From Sphingobacterium sp. CZ-UAM (lineage in GTDB: Bacteria; Bacteroidota; Bacteroidia; Sphingobacteriales; Sphingobacteriaceae): a stretch of DNA of 64,000 bases. Under the pieces are notes generated by a model. That model was given only the letters and a program-made list of their open reading frames with translations. It searched no databases and was not told where the DNA came from. The first letter of the stretch is position 1, and every line of letters begins with the position of its first letter. The position numbers and the translations under genes are program-made. The stretch lies in NCBI RefSeq assembly GCF_002000245.1, contig NZ_MTCM01000002.1, positions 62,001 to 126,000 of the forward strand, written 5' to 3'. This document shows positions 44,868 through 54,004 of this stretch, piece by piece.

Positions 44868-46433
44868 ATGAAAATATTTAGACGATCGTTATTAACTGCT
44901 TCAATTTCTTTGATTCTCGTATCTTGCAACAAAAACGAGTTACAAACTATAAACGAAGAAAAAAACATTAAATTGAAGTCAATGGCAGTGGCTTCTACTA
45001 CTTTCAACTGGGAAAACGTGGAGAGAATGCCGGTTCCAATTAATCACCCAACAATTTTATCACCCTGGTCATCGGGAGCAAATATTGCCTTTCCTGCATT
45101 TTTTATTGAGGATAGGTTTAAATCAAATGGTTGGGAATTAGTTTACAATTCTTTTAGCACTACCGAAACTGTTAATCCTAAATTTTTTATAATTTACAAT
45201 AAATTTAGAGGTTTACTAAGGGCTTTTTTTTATCTAGATCCTATAAGCCCAATTCCTAGTACCTATGTCACACATAGTTTAAAATTGAAGGATAATGCAT
45301 CCATACCCGTTTTAAACTATGGCTCAGATGAGATAGCTTCATTAGTTAAAAATGCAAAAGAAATTTCTCAGGTTCAGCCCTATCGAACTAGTGCTACAGG
45401 CTGTTGGTATGCTGCGGAATTTGAAATCAATTATACACCAGCAATTCGCAATATGCCCGCGCAAGGTAGTTTGTTACAATGGGACGTTAACTCTACTAAC
45501 ATCTCGCAAATTACCATTAATGGAACTTCAGAAGGAACAATTAAAGGAACAATGACACAAAGCGTTGCGGGGCCCGAGAACATTTTAAACAGCTCATTAA
45601 AAGGAACTGTTATGTTGTATGGTAAACATTTAGGAGACAGTATGCTCAAAGAGATAAACGAAAATAAATTAATAAAATCAGAATATTTGCTCAACTTTGC
45701 TTCTTCTCTTGCTTCTGGAGGTTATGCCGCCGCCGCCGGGAAAGTATTAAGTGCAATTTTTGGAGGCTCGTCCACTACAACCAGCCAGGTAATTAATTTA
45801 AAAAGTACAACAAGTTATAAGCTTTCGGGATCTGTTAATGATAGCTATTTGATTGCTGCACCAGTGTTAGTTCCTCCAGGTGCCAGTAATTCCAGCAACT
45901 CATTGGGTATTTTGCCACTTTACAACAAAGTGCTCGGCGTTTTCACTTTAGATAAAACGCCAATTGTGAACGCAACAGCGAAGGAAGAATGGTATACTGA
46001 AAGAGGTATGCCTGGCGACCGTGACGAGAGGTTTTCTATTTACAATCCCTCAGACTATAGACTGGTCCAGAATTCCTATAATATCCTGTTTAATCCAGAT
46101 ATCATAAATACAAGCCCTGATGGAGCAAGAGTTGAAAATCTAAAGCAAGAGCTTGTTCAGCGAGAAAAAGATGGCAATTTAATTAATGTTTTTCCGATTA
46201 ATTATGAGTTTTCGAGCCATTATAGAATTACCGTTGGTAATATTGGTTGGGACGGAAATGGAGGATATATACCCCAACCTGCAAGTCCGAGTCCTTGGGA
46301 TTCAAATGAACAATTAATGACTGGATTTTTTCTTCGGATAAGCTTTGATGTGGTGCCCAATAATGGCTCCTCTCGAACTAAAATAGTTAAGTCATTTAAA
46401 ATAAAGGCAAATCCCATTGATATTAAAAGTTAG
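44868..46433 (+). CDS. Large lipoprotein of unknown family
   Basis: 521 residues. The lipobox LILVSCNKN puts the acylated cysteine at residue 20. I do not recognise a family. Residues about 40-260 are beta-rich with Trp/Pro (WNWEN-like FNWENVERMPVP; ILSPWSSGANIAFPAF). Residues 273-300 form a strikingly small-residue hydrophobic stretch, YLLNFASSLASGGYAAAAGK and VLSAIFGG, followed by a Ser/Thr-rich segment (SSTTTSQVINLKSTTSYKLSG). The last 200 residues are again beta-like, ending KSFKIKANPIDIKS. The pattern could suit a membrane-inserting or pore-like protein, but that is a guess. The gene is A+T-rich like its neighbours and stands alone with its own terminator. Confidence 0.7.
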   Translation: MKIFRRSLLTASISLILVSCNKNELQTINEEKNIKLKSMAVASTTFNWENVERMPVPINHPTILSPWSSGANIAFPAFFIEDRFKSNGWELVYNSFSTTETVNPKFFIIYNKFRGLLRAFFYLDPISPIPSTYVTHSLKLKDNASIPVLNYGSDEIASLVKNAKEISQVQPYRTSATGCWYAAEFEINYTPAIRNMPAQGSLLQWDVNSTNISQITINGTSEGTIKGTMTQSVAGPENILNSSLKGTVMLYGKHLGDSMLKEINENKLIKSEYLLNFASSLASGGYAAAAGKVLSAIFGGSSTTTSQVINLKSTTSYKLSGSVNDSYLIAAPVLVPPGASNSSNSLGILPLYNKVLGVFTLDKTPIVNATAKEEWYTERGMPGDRDERFSIYNPSDYRLVQNSYNILFNPDIINTSPDGARVENLKQELVQREKDGNLINVFPINYEFSSHYRITVGNIGWDGNGGYIPQPASPSPWDSNEQLMTGFFLRISFDVVPNNGSSRTKIVKSFKIKANPIDIKS

Positions 46434-46481
46434 ATAATTCAATAAGCCAATAGGTCGTAATTCTATTTAAGATCAATGCCA

Positions 46482-46520
46482 GAAAGGTCAAGATTATCAC
46501 TTGACCTTTCCTGTTTTATT
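46482..46520 (+). terminator. Rho-independent terminator after the unknown lipoprotein
   Basis: GAAAGGTCAAG (46482-46492) pairs perfectly with CTTGACCTTTC (46500-46510), 7-nt loop, then CTGTTTTATTTTA. The following 46521-46750 shows nothing I recognise. Confidence 0.82.
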
Positions 46521-46756
46521 TTAGTAGTAGACTATACGTCACTATATTTTAATCAATGGTCTCCATTTAATTTGATAGCGGACCAACTACGGCATGTTTT
46601 GTTACAGAAAAATTAGTGCATTTGAATCGAAAATAGCAACATTATAGTTGAAATTAGCAATTTATTTTTCTTTCAAATTCCGATTGATAGGGGTAAATTT
46701 ACTCGAGACTTATTAATATATAGAATTGTCCAGGTTATTATGGACAATGATTGACT

Positions 46757-46867
46757 CTCTCTACTCTGATTAAGGCAGACAGAGTGGTTAGAGCAAGTGT
46801 AAGCTTCCCGTAGTTTTCTTCGTGTTTTTGCAAAAAAATACTGAGCGATTACGGGAACTTGCTTTTT
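46757..46867 (+). ncRNA. Candidate structured RNA or leader upstream of pxpBCA
   Basis: Two successive hairpins. The first pairs CTCTCTACTCTG (46757-46768) with CAGAGTGG-TT-AGAG (46780-46793), two unpaired T. The second pairs TTCCCGTA (46805-46812) with TACGGGAA (46850-46857), extended by CAAG/CTTG, and ends in GCTTTTT, like an intrinsic terminator with a long loop. It ends 64 bp before pxpB. It could be a small RNA, an attenuator or a riboswitch; it matches no class I know. Confidence 0.35.
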
Positions 46868-46931
46868 AAATTCTGTTATTTGATTATCGTTTGGTATTTA
46901 TAATCTTTGTATAGATTATAACATACAAATT

Positions 46932-47657
46932 ATGGGAGGTTCCCACAAGCAGTCTTTAGGTATAGACTTGCCCAATTCCATTCGGCATTATCCCCTGGGA
47001 GATCAGGCAATTGTCCTTTCTTTTGGTGACGTAATTTCCGAAGCTATTCATATACGGGTTCGTAAGGTTATAACCTGTCTTGAAAACTGGCCACAGGCCG
47101 GTGTAATAGAATATGTCCCCGCCTACACGACAATCACGATTTATTACGATCCGTTAATTGTTAGCTATCAGGAACTATTAGCTGCGCTTCAAATAACCTT
47201 ACAAAATATATCGGATGATTTTAACTATAGAAGTGCGAAAAAAGAAATCCCGGTTTACTACAATGGAGATGACCTCGCTTATGTCGCTCAATACAATGGT
47301 TTGACTGAGGAGGAAGTTATCCGCATACATTGTGCCCCGGAATATCGGGTGTACATGATCGGTTTTGTCCCTGGATTTCCGTATTTGGGCGGAATGGACA
47401 ACCGGATCGCGACACCACGTAAAGAAGTTCCTCGTTTGAGGATCGAAGCCGGTGCGGTGGGGATTGCTGGTCAGCAGACTGGGGTATATCCCATGTCAAC
47501 CCCCGGAGGCTGGCAGATTATTGGTCATACACCACTACAATTGTTTAACCTCAACCGTGAAAATCCCTCATTACTCGATGTAGGGGATCTTGTATGCTTT
47601 GCGCCTATTGGTTATGAGGAGTTTATGCAACTAAAAACAGAAGCCAATGGGTATTAA
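46932..47657 (+). CDS. pxpB: 5-oxoprolinase subunit PxpB (KipI-like)
   Basis: 241 residues. The AHS1-domain pattern is clear: RHYPLGDQAIVLSFGDVIS at the start, EIPVYYNGDDLAYVAQYNGL, VYMIGFVPGFPYLGGMDNRI (the family signature, about 140-159) and STPGGWQIIGHTPLQLFN. With PxpC and PxpA it hydrolyses 5-oxo-L-proline to glutamate using ATP; PxpB is thought to join PxpC in activating the substrate. The reading frame overlaps pxpC by 11 bases. The upstream promoter is uncertain (TTTG at 46880-46883, then AATCTTTG). Confidence 0.95.
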   Translation: MGGSHKQSLGIDLPNSIRHYPLGDQAIVLSFGDVISEAIHIRVRKVITCLENWPQAGVIEYVPAYTTITIYYDPLIVSYQELLAALQITLQNISDDFNYRSAKKEIPVYYNGDDLAYVAQYNGLTEEEVIRIHCAPEYRVYMIGFVPGFPYLGGMDNRIATPRKEVPRLRIEAGAVGIAGQQTGVYPMSTPGGWQIIGHTPLQLFNLNRENPSLLDVGDLVCFAPIGYEEFMQLKTEANGY

Positions 47658-48603
47658 AATCATCAAGGCGGGTTTGTTGAGCACGATACAGGACTTAGGG
47701 CGTTACGGTCTACAGCGTTACGGTATGGCAGTCAGTGGAGCTATGGATAGCTATGCTTTACTTCTGGGTAATAGTATCCTGGGAAATGCAGACAACGAAG
47801 CTGCAATAGAATGTACGCTCCTTGGCCCAACAATTTATTTCGAGCAGCCACAGCTTATCGCAGTGACAGGAGCGGACCTGTCGCCCAAGGTTGACGGTCA
47901 GCCCTTACCGATGTGGAAACCTGTCCTGATTGAGGCTGGCTCCTTGCTCTCCTTCGGGCGACCAAATTCGGGCTGTCGGGCTTATATCTGTTTCCGCGGC
48001 GGACTTGATATCCCTGAAGTACTGGGCAGTAGATCGACTTATAGCAAAGGACAAATAGGTGGCTTTCAAGGTCGGGCGCTCAAAGAACAGGATCGGATTG
48101 CTTTCAATAATCCCTATGATGGGGAACAAACGCAATTTCCTTGGCGTATTGACCCTGCGCTGTATCCCGACCTTTCTGCGGGAGTCATTCGGGTGATGGA
48201 TGGCCCACAGTGGGATCAGTTTGAAAGCGACTCATTGCAAAGTTTCTTTGCGGATGTATTTACCATTAGCAAAAACTCGGACCGCATGGGATATCGCTTA
48301 CAGTTAAGGCCACTGCAGCTAAGCAAACGAAAAGAATTGTTGTCAACGGCCGTCACCTTTGGTAGTATACAGGTACCTCCCGATGGCAACCCGATTATCC
48401 TAATGGCCGACCATCCGACGACAGGCGGGTATCCCGTCATTGCACAGGTGGCTACCGTAGACCTTCCGCTCTTGGCGCAAAAGGGAGCCCAGGAAAGCAT
48501 CCGTTTTGAACGGATCGAACTGGATGAAGCCCAAAACTTATTGAAACAGCGATACATACAATTAATTATACTAAAAAGAGCAATCGCATTGAAATATGAA
48601 TAA
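47647..48603 (+). CDS. pxpC: 5-oxoprolinase subunit PxpC (KipA/AHS2)
   Basis: 318 residues. It begins with the AHS2 signature IKAGLLSTIQDLGRYGLQRYGM, then SGAMDSYALLLGN, CTLLGPTIYF, GCRAYICFRGGLDIPEVLGSR and near the end DHPTTGGYPVIAQVATVDLPLLAQ. It works with PxpB in 5-oxoproline breakdown in the cytoplasm. Its start overlaps pxpB by 11 bases and its end overlaps pxpA by 8 bases, so the four genes form a tight translational unit. Confidence 0.95.
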   Translation: MGIKIIKAGLLSTIQDLGRYGLQRYGMAVSGAMDSYALLLGNSILGNADNEAAIECTLLGPTIYFEQPQLIAVTGADLSPKVDGQPLPMWKPVLIEAGSLLSFGRPNSGCRAYICFRGGLDIPEVLGSRSTYSKGQIGGFQGRALKEQDRIAFNNPYDGEQTQFPWRIDPALYPDLSAGVIRVMDGPQWDQFESDSLQSFFADVFTISKNSDRMGYRLQLRPLQLSKRKELLSTAVTFGSIQVPPDGNPIILMADHPTTGGYPVIAQVATVDLPLLAQKGAQESIRFERIELDEAQNLLKQRYIQLIILKRAIALKYE

Positions 48604-49354
48604 GCAACTGACGATAGATTTAAATTGTGATATGGGCGAGAGCTTTGGCGCTTGGACAATGGGCAATGATGAGGCGATAATGCCTCATGTTTCCGCTGTC
48701 AATATTGCCTGTGGTTTTCACGCCGGAGATCCTTCGACAATGATGAAAACCATTCAGCTAGCTCTAAAATATAATGTCAAAATAGGCGCTCATCCCGGTT
48801 TTCAGGATCTGGCAGGTTTTGGAAGACGGGAGATTCAGGCTACAGCTCGGGAAGTTTATGAACTGGTCGTCTATCAGGTTGGTGCACTTGCAGCATGTGC
48901 CCAGGTACAACAGACAAGATTGCAACATGTGAAGCCGCATGGAGCGCTCTATAATATGGCGGCGCGCAAACCTGAATTGGCCGATGCCATCGCGGCAGCG
49001 GTCTACGCGATCGATCCAAACCTCATCCTATATGGTCTTTCGGGAAGCGAACTGATCAAAGCAGGTAGGAATAAGGGGTTGAAGGTATATAGTGAGGTCT
49101 TTGCCGACCGCACTTACCAACAGGATGGCACATTGACAGCAAGGACGGATAAAAATGCACATATCCATAACGCTGAACAGGCTGCCAAACAGGTCGTACA
49201 TATGATCAAAACCGGAAAAGTGATTTCCCTGCAAGGTGCGGAAGTGGACATCCAAGCCGATACCGTTTGTCTACATGGAGATAATCCCGAAGCTGTACAG
49301 TTTGCGAGGACAATCAATCAAATATTAAAAGATCACGATATACTGATCCGATGA
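48596..49354 (+). CDS. pxpA: 5-oxoprolinase subunit PxpA (LamB/YcsF family)
   Basis: 252 residues, normal length. LamB/YcsF motifs: IDLNCDMGESFGAW at 8-21, MPHVSAVNIACGFHAGDPSTM, IGAHPGFQDLAGFGRREI, HVKPHGALYNMAA and FADRTYQQDGTLTART. PxpA is the metal-dependent-amidohydrolase-like subunit that opens the 5-oxoproline ring after phosphorylation. It overlaps the following transporter gene by 4 bases (ATGA). Confidence 0.96.
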   Translation: MNKQLTIDLNCDMGESFGAWTMGNDEAIMPHVSAVNIACGFHAGDPSTMMKTIQLALKYNVKIGAHPGFQDLAGFGRREIQATAREVYELVVYQVGALAACAQVQQTRLQHVKPHGALYNMAARKPELADAIAAAVYAIDPNLILYGLSGSELIKAGRNKGLKVYSEVFADRTYQQDGTLTARTDKNAHIHNAEQAAKQVVHMIKTGKVISLQGAEVDIQADTVCLHGDNPEAVQFARTINQILKDHDILIR

Positions 49355-50520
49355 AACAAAAAAATACATCAGCCCTGTTTGGCGCGGCCTTGTTAATGGC
49401 CACATCGGCAATTGGCCCAGGCTTCCTGACTCAAACAACATTTTTTACAAAGTCGCTGGGAGCTAGCTTTGGATTCGTTATTCTCGTATCCATCCTGATT
49501 GATATAGGTGTGCAGTTAAATATCTGGCGCGTGATCGCTGTCTCCGAAATGAGGGCGCAGGATATTGCCAATAAACTGTTGCCTGGTCTAGGCGGTTTTA
49601 TCTCGCTGCTTATTATTCTCGGTGGTCTGGCGTTCAATATCGGTAATGTCGCTGGAGCGGGACTAGGGTTGGAGGCACTCTTTGGTGTGCATGTTGTGAC
49701 TGGGGCCTGTATTTCAGCTTTAATCGCCATTGCTGTTTTTATAAACAGACAGATCGGTAAAGCCATGGACCGTTTTACGCAACTCATGGGAGCAATCATG
49801 ATTTTAGCATTTATCTACATTACATGGATCTCTTCGCCACCAATGGGGGAGGCCGCGCTGCGGACGGTCGCCCCTGTAAAGATTGATTTTGTATCGATCA
49901 TTACATTGGTAGGTGGTACGGTCGGTGGTTATATCACTTTTGCGGGTGGCCATCGTCTGATTGATGCTGGAGTAAAAGGATTTGATGCGCTGCCTACCGT
50001 GAATAGAAGTGCTGTCATGGGGATCTCTGTTGCTTCGCTGGTTAGGGTCTGTCTATTTTTGGCTGCGCTTGGTGTGCTGAGCCAAGGCTTAATGATCGAC
50101 GACGCTAATCCTACAGCATCAGTTTTCCAGCTTGCCGCGGGCAATTTTGGCTATCGCCTGTTTGGCCTAGTGATGTTCGCGGCTTCGATTACCTCGATTA
50201 TCGGTTCGGCTTATACCTCCGTCTCCTTTATAAAAACATTCAATACACAGATTGCTAAAAATGAAAATTGGATTATTATTGCTTTTATATTTATTTCCAC
50301 GCTCATATTTGTTTTTGTAGGTAAGCCTGTCCATCTATTGATTATCGCGGGTGCTGTGAATGGTATTATATTGCCGGTCTCACTGACAGTGATGCTGATC
50401 GCGGCCTATAAGCCTGCTATTGTAGGAGTTTATAAACAACCGATACTGCTGACCCTGGCCGGTGCGACGATTGTTGTCTTAATGGCTTTTATGAGTATCA
50501 GCGTAATTCTGGATCTGTAA
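49351..50520 (+). CDS. Nramp-related transporter (YcsG-like) without metal-site motifs
   Basis: 389 residues, about 11 membrane helices. The fold is Nramp-like (ALLMATSAIGPGFLTQTTFF in TM1), but the TM1 metal motif DPGN is replaced by GPGFLTQ and the TM6 motif MPHNLYLHS by FAGGHRLIDAGVKG, so divalent-metal transport is unlikely. In Bacillus subtilis a related gene, ycsG, sits in the ycsF-ycsG-kipI-kipA cluster. Its ATG overlaps the pxpA stop. Uptake of 5-oxoproline or a related compound is the natural inference. Compare the canonical Nramp at 11010. Confidence 0.82.
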   Translation: MKQKNTSALFGAALLMATSAIGPGFLTQTTFFTKSLGASFGFVILVSILIDIGVQLNIWRVIAVSEMRAQDIANKLLPGLGGFISLLIILGGLAFNIGNVAGAGLGLEALFGVHVVTGACISALIAIAVFINRQIGKAMDRFTQLMGAIMILAFIYITWISSPPMGEAALRTVAPVKIDFVSIITLVGGTVGGYITFAGGHRLIDAGVKGFDALPTVNRSAVMGISVASLVRVCLFLAALGVLSQGLMIDDANPTASVFQLAAGNFGYRLFGLVMFAASITSIIGSAYTSVSFIKTFNTQIAKNENWIIIAFIFISTLIFVFVGKPVHLLIIAGAVNGIILPVSLTVMLIAAYKPAIVGVYKQPILLTLAGATIVVLMAFMSISVILDL

Positions 50521-50574
50521 TTTTTTTCTGTATTCGATCGAAGCTGCCAATATTTCCACCTAAATGACCGAAAA

Positions 50575-50616
50575 TTACCCCTCAAAAAAGCTGCTACATA
50601 GCGATATTTGGTGTAA
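50575..50616 (+). promoter_or_regulatory. Shared regulatory element, copy 1 (before GH105)
   Basis: TTACCCC (50575-50581), 28 nt, GGTGTAA (50610-50616), continuing to GCGATATTTGGTGTAATAAC (50601-50620). The same arrangement with identical spacing recurs at 54005-54046. GATATTTG inside it is one base from the -7 consensus, so the block may combine a -7 element with an activator site at about -35. It ends 22 bp before the GH105 start codon. Confidence 0.7.
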
Positions 50617-50638
50617 TAACTGAATATAAACCAAGCTA

Positions 50639-51775
50639 ATGATGAATGTTTTGAGGTCAATACTCTCGGGTATTGCTGTGTTCGTGGCACTATATGGCCA
50701 GGCACAAAGCATCGATTTAAAAAACTGGCCCGAGAAGGCCAATCCTGTAACCGTGGGCCGTTTGGTCACGCAGCGTTTTGTCGAAAGTCCACATAACAGC
50801 TTTAAACCACCGGCGCCCCCCCGATCTATTACTTACCCCGAAGTCTGTACCTGGTATGGTGCCCTGAAGTTTGCTGATATCAATCAGGATAAGGTCTTAC
50901 TTGAGCAGCTTACCAAACGCTTTATGCCTTTTTTTGATACGGAAAAACATTTGGTGCCACGGCCCTGGCATGTGGATTTTGCCGTATTTGGAACCGTTCC
51001 CTTGGAACTCTATCAGCAGACAAAAAACAAAACCTTTCGGGAGATGGGGATGCGTTTCGCTGATGCGCAATGGACTATCCCAATTGATTCACCTCAAGCG
51101 GTGAAGGATAACTACCAAAAGTTTTTGGATAAGGGATTGACCTGGCAGACACGTTATTGGATAGACGATATGTATATGATCACAATGGTGCAGTCCAAGG
51201 CATTTCAGGTGACGGGGGAACGTAAATATATCGATAGAGCCGCCCATGAAATGCTGGTCTACCTCGATACCATCCAAAAGGAGAATGGTCTATTCTATCA
51301 TGCGCCGGATGCACCTTTCTTTTGGGGAAGGGGAAATGGCTGGATGGCGGCAGGGATGAGTGAACTGTTGTCTTCCTTACCAACCGATAATCCCAATAGA
51401 CCTGCAATATTAGCCGCTTACAAAAAAATGATGGCAAGTCTCAAAAAGTATCAGCGGGGAGACGGTCTATGGGGACAGCTGATTGATAAACCGGAATCCT
51501 GGGTGGAAACTTCCGGGTCAGCCATGTTTACTTATGCCTTGATTACGGGAGTGCGAAATGGTTGGCTGGATGAAAAGGAATATGCACAGATCGCTCGCAA
51601 GGCTTGGTTGGCTCTCGTTGGTTACATTAACGAACAAGGAGATATCGCCAATGTCTGTGAGGGTACCAACCGAAAAAATGATTATCAATATTATCTAGAC
51701 CGAAAACAAAAAACGGGTGATATGCATGGACAGGCTCCCATACTTTGGTGTGTATATGCCCTGTTAAAAAAATAA
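50639..51775 (+). CDS. GH105/GH88-family unsaturated uronyl hydrolase
   Basis: 378 residues with signal peptide (MMNVLRSILSGIAVFVALYG, cleaved near GQAQ). An alpha/alpha-barrel with the expected catalytic aspartate in YWIDDMYMIT (D176/D177), FFWGRGNGWMAAGMSE (about 228-243) and the C-terminal ETSGSAMFTYALITG. GH105/GH88 enzymes remove the delta-4,5-unsaturated uronic acid that polysaccharide lyases leave at the non-reducing end. This fits the PL6-type lyase at the end of the locus. The GH31 gene starts six bases after its stop, so the two form an operon. Confidence 0.88.
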   Translation: MMNVLRSILSGIAVFVALYGQAQSIDLKNWPEKANPVTVGRLVTQRFVESPHNSFKPPAPPRSITYPEVCTWYGALKFADINQDKVLLEQLTKRFMPFFDTEKHLVPRPWHVDFAVFGTVPLELYQQTKNKTFREMGMRFADAQWTIPIDSPQAVKDNYQKFLDKGLTWQTRYWIDDMYMITMVQSKAFQVTGERKYIDRAAHEMLVYLDTIQKENGLFYHAPDAPFFWGRGNGWMAAGMSELLSSLPTDNPNRPAILAAYKKMMASLKKYQRGDGLWGQLIDKPESWVETSGSAMFTYALITGVRNGWLDEKEYAQIARKAWLALVGYINEQGDIANVCEGTNRKNDYQYYLDRKQKTGDMHGQAPILWCVYALLKK

Positions 51776-51780
51776 CTGCA

Positions 51781-53931
51781 ATGGAAAGAATACTAATGAT
51801 TCTTATGCTGTTGCTCTGTAGTCAGGCAAAAGCACAACCTATTCAGTGGAAGGAGCAGTATCCGGGTGTATGGAAAGGTACTTTCGGTCAACCCGAGAAA
51901 TACACGCTGCTAGGTGCTGCTGCTATTAAACCGCGGGCCGCAACACTTGAACAGCTACAGTCAACTGATTTTCCATTACCAAAAATGGAGGTTCATGCGG
52001 AACTGATTGACGGGAAAACCTATGTACGGATGCCATTGACAAAAAATGAACAGATCTATGGTTTAGGCCTGAATTTCCAGACTGTTCACCAACGTGGTAA
52101 GATCCTCAACCTGCATGTTGACCATTATGGAGGTAAAGATAACGGTCGTACACATGCTCCTGTTCCTTTTTATGTTTCTTCCAGGGGCTATGGTGTGCTT
52201 GTAAATTCTGCCCAGTACCTGACTTACTATGTTGGTACCGGTGTTCGTAAAGATGCAAAGGAACCAGCGGAAGCCAAGGATCGTAATACCGATAAAAGCT
52301 GGAACTCGCGTCCTTACTCAGATGCGATGGAGATTTATATCCCGGCTGCAGGCGTGGAAATTTATGTCTTCGCAGGCATCAACCCCCTGGACGCCATCAA
52401 AAGATACAATCTTTTCTGTGGTGGTGGTACATTGCCACCGCGATGGGGGCTAGGATTTACACAACGGGTGCAGAAACTCTACACTGCTGAAGAGGTGCTC
52501 AACGAAGCCGACCAGTTTGAAAAACATGGTTTCCCACTTGATTTCATTGGCCTTGAGCCCGGATGGCAATCGCGCGCTTACCCTTGTACCTTTGAATGGG
52601 ATAAAGGACGTTTTCCAGATCCTGCTTCCCTGATCAAGAAGTTGGCCACAAAAGCAATCCGTCTAAATCTCTGGACGAACCCATATATTTCACCCGAAGC
52701 GGGGATCAGTAAGGCTATCGAACCTTATACGTGCTCCCATACGGTATGGAGCGGTACGGTACCAGATTTAAATCATCCTGAGGCCAGAAAGATCCTCGCT
52801 AAACAATTCATGGATGCGCAGCTCAATATTGGCGTCAGTGGTTATAAAATGGATGAAGTCGATGGCTACGATTATTACCTTTGGCCCGATATGGCCAAAT
52901 TTCCCTCGGGTATCAGTGGGATCCAGATGCGGCAAACCTATGGTGTGCTGGCGCAGAAACTGACAGATAGTTTATACCGGAGCAAGAATACGCGAACCTA
53001 TGGGCTGGTGCGCGCATCGAATGCGGGAGCCAATAATTTGCCCTATGTCATCTATAACGACTATTATAGTCATCAAGATTTTATCACAGCACTGGTCAAT
53101 AGTGGATTTTGCGGTGTACTATGGACGCCGGAAGTGCGGGGATCGAAAACAGGACAGGAATGGTTACGTCGTTTTCAGTCCGTTGTCTTTTCGCCAATGG
53201 CTATGATCAATGCCTGGTCCAGCGGGACAAAACCTTGGTCTTTTCCCGAAGTCGCTGATCAGGTGAAATACTATGCACAATTAAGGATGGAGCTGATGCC
53301 GTATTTATATTCCGAATTTGCAAAGTATCATTTTGAGGGCACACCGCCTTTCAGGGCAATGGTATTGGAAGAAGGGTTTCAGGGGCAGGCTAAGGCTGTC
53401 TTGGGCAATCAGGATCTGGAAACCAATCCTTACCTGGAAGCTGTCAATAGGGAAGTAAAGGATCAATATATGTGTGGCGAATATATCCTGGTCGCGCCCT
53501 TATTTGCTGGAGAGTCATCCCGAAAGGTATTGTTGCCCAAAGGCAACTGGTATGACTTCTATACCGGAAAATATGTGGGCAATGGCGAAGAGATCCTTGC
53601 TGATCCGGGCATGGACCGTATACCTGTTTACGTCAAAGATGGTGGAATTATACCCATGATGGGCAGTCGTTTACATACACCGCTCCCCAATGAGAAAGTT
53701 GATCTGACCATTCGTCACTACGGGGAGAAGGAGGGAAATTATCAGCTCTACGATGATGATGGTGTGAGCTTTGACTATGAAAAAGGAATGTATTCATGGC
53801 GCCGGGTGCTGATCAAAAAAAATGCAAAAGGGCAGCTTTTCGGAGAAATATCCGGAACGCAGGCCGGAAAACCAAACACGTACGGAAGGGTTCAATTTGA
53901 ATTTATGTCAAAATTGAAAAAAACAGAATAA
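51781..53931 (+). CDS. GH31-family glycosidase, exported
   Basis: 716 residues from the ATG at 51781, which gives a signal peptide (MERILMILMLLLCSQAKAQ). The frame runs 12 codons further upstream into the GH105 gene but that start is not credible. GH31 order: N-terminal beta domain (VRMPLTKNEQIYGLGLNFQ), catalytic barrel (FPLDFIGLEPGWQSRAYPCT), nucleophile region SGYKMDEVDGYD with D358, MRQTYGVLAQKL, and the distal YDDDGVSFDYEKGMYSW. The acid/base loop is LWTPEVRGSK rather than GD-type, which suggests a non-typical subfamily (alpha-glucosidase, xylosidase or galactosidase cannot be separated here). It starts six bases after GH105. Confidence 0.92.
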   Translation: MERILMILMLLLCSQAKAQPIQWKEQYPGVWKGTFGQPEKYTLLGAAAIKPRAATLEQLQSTDFPLPKMEVHAELIDGKTYVRMPLTKNEQIYGLGLNFQTVHQRGKILNLHVDHYGGKDNGRTHAPVPFYVSSRGYGVLVNSAQYLTYYVGTGVRKDAKEPAEAKDRNTDKSWNSRPYSDAMEIYIPAAGVEIYVFAGINPLDAIKRYNLFCGGGTLPPRWGLGFTQRVQKLYTAEEVLNEADQFEKHGFPLDFIGLEPGWQSRAYPCTFEWDKGRFPDPASLIKKLATKAIRLNLWTNPYISPEAGISKAIEPYTCSHTVWSGTVPDLNHPEARKILAKQFMDAQLNIGVSGYKMDEVDGYDYYLWPDMAKFPSGISGIQMRQTYGVLAQKLTDSLYRSKNTRTYGLVRASNAGANNLPYVIYNDYYSHQDFITALVNSGFCGVLWTPEVRGSKTGQEWLRRFQSVVFSPMAMINAWSSGTKPWSFPEVADQVKYYAQLRMELMPYLYSEFAKYHFEGTPPFRAMVLEEGFQGQAKAVLGNQDLETNPYLEAVNREVKDQYMCGEYILVAPLFAGESSRKVLLPKGNWYDFYTGKYVGNGEEILADPGMDRIPVYVKDGGIIPMMGSRLHTPLPNEKVDLTIRHYGEKEGNYQLYDDDGVSFDYEKGMYSWRRVLIKKNAKGQLFGEISGTQAGKPNTYGRVQFEFMSKLKKTE

Positions 53932-54004
53932 CTGATTCCTATTGATCAAATAAATAAATATTTGAGGTCAATTGATCATTTTTTACCGCTAAAAAGAACA
54001 GAAT

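Noticed and set aside
46780..46800. Second tRNA-like D-arm (GTGGTTAGAGCA)
   Set aside because: It is explained by the hairpin pairing there, and no T-arm or CCA-side stem follows.
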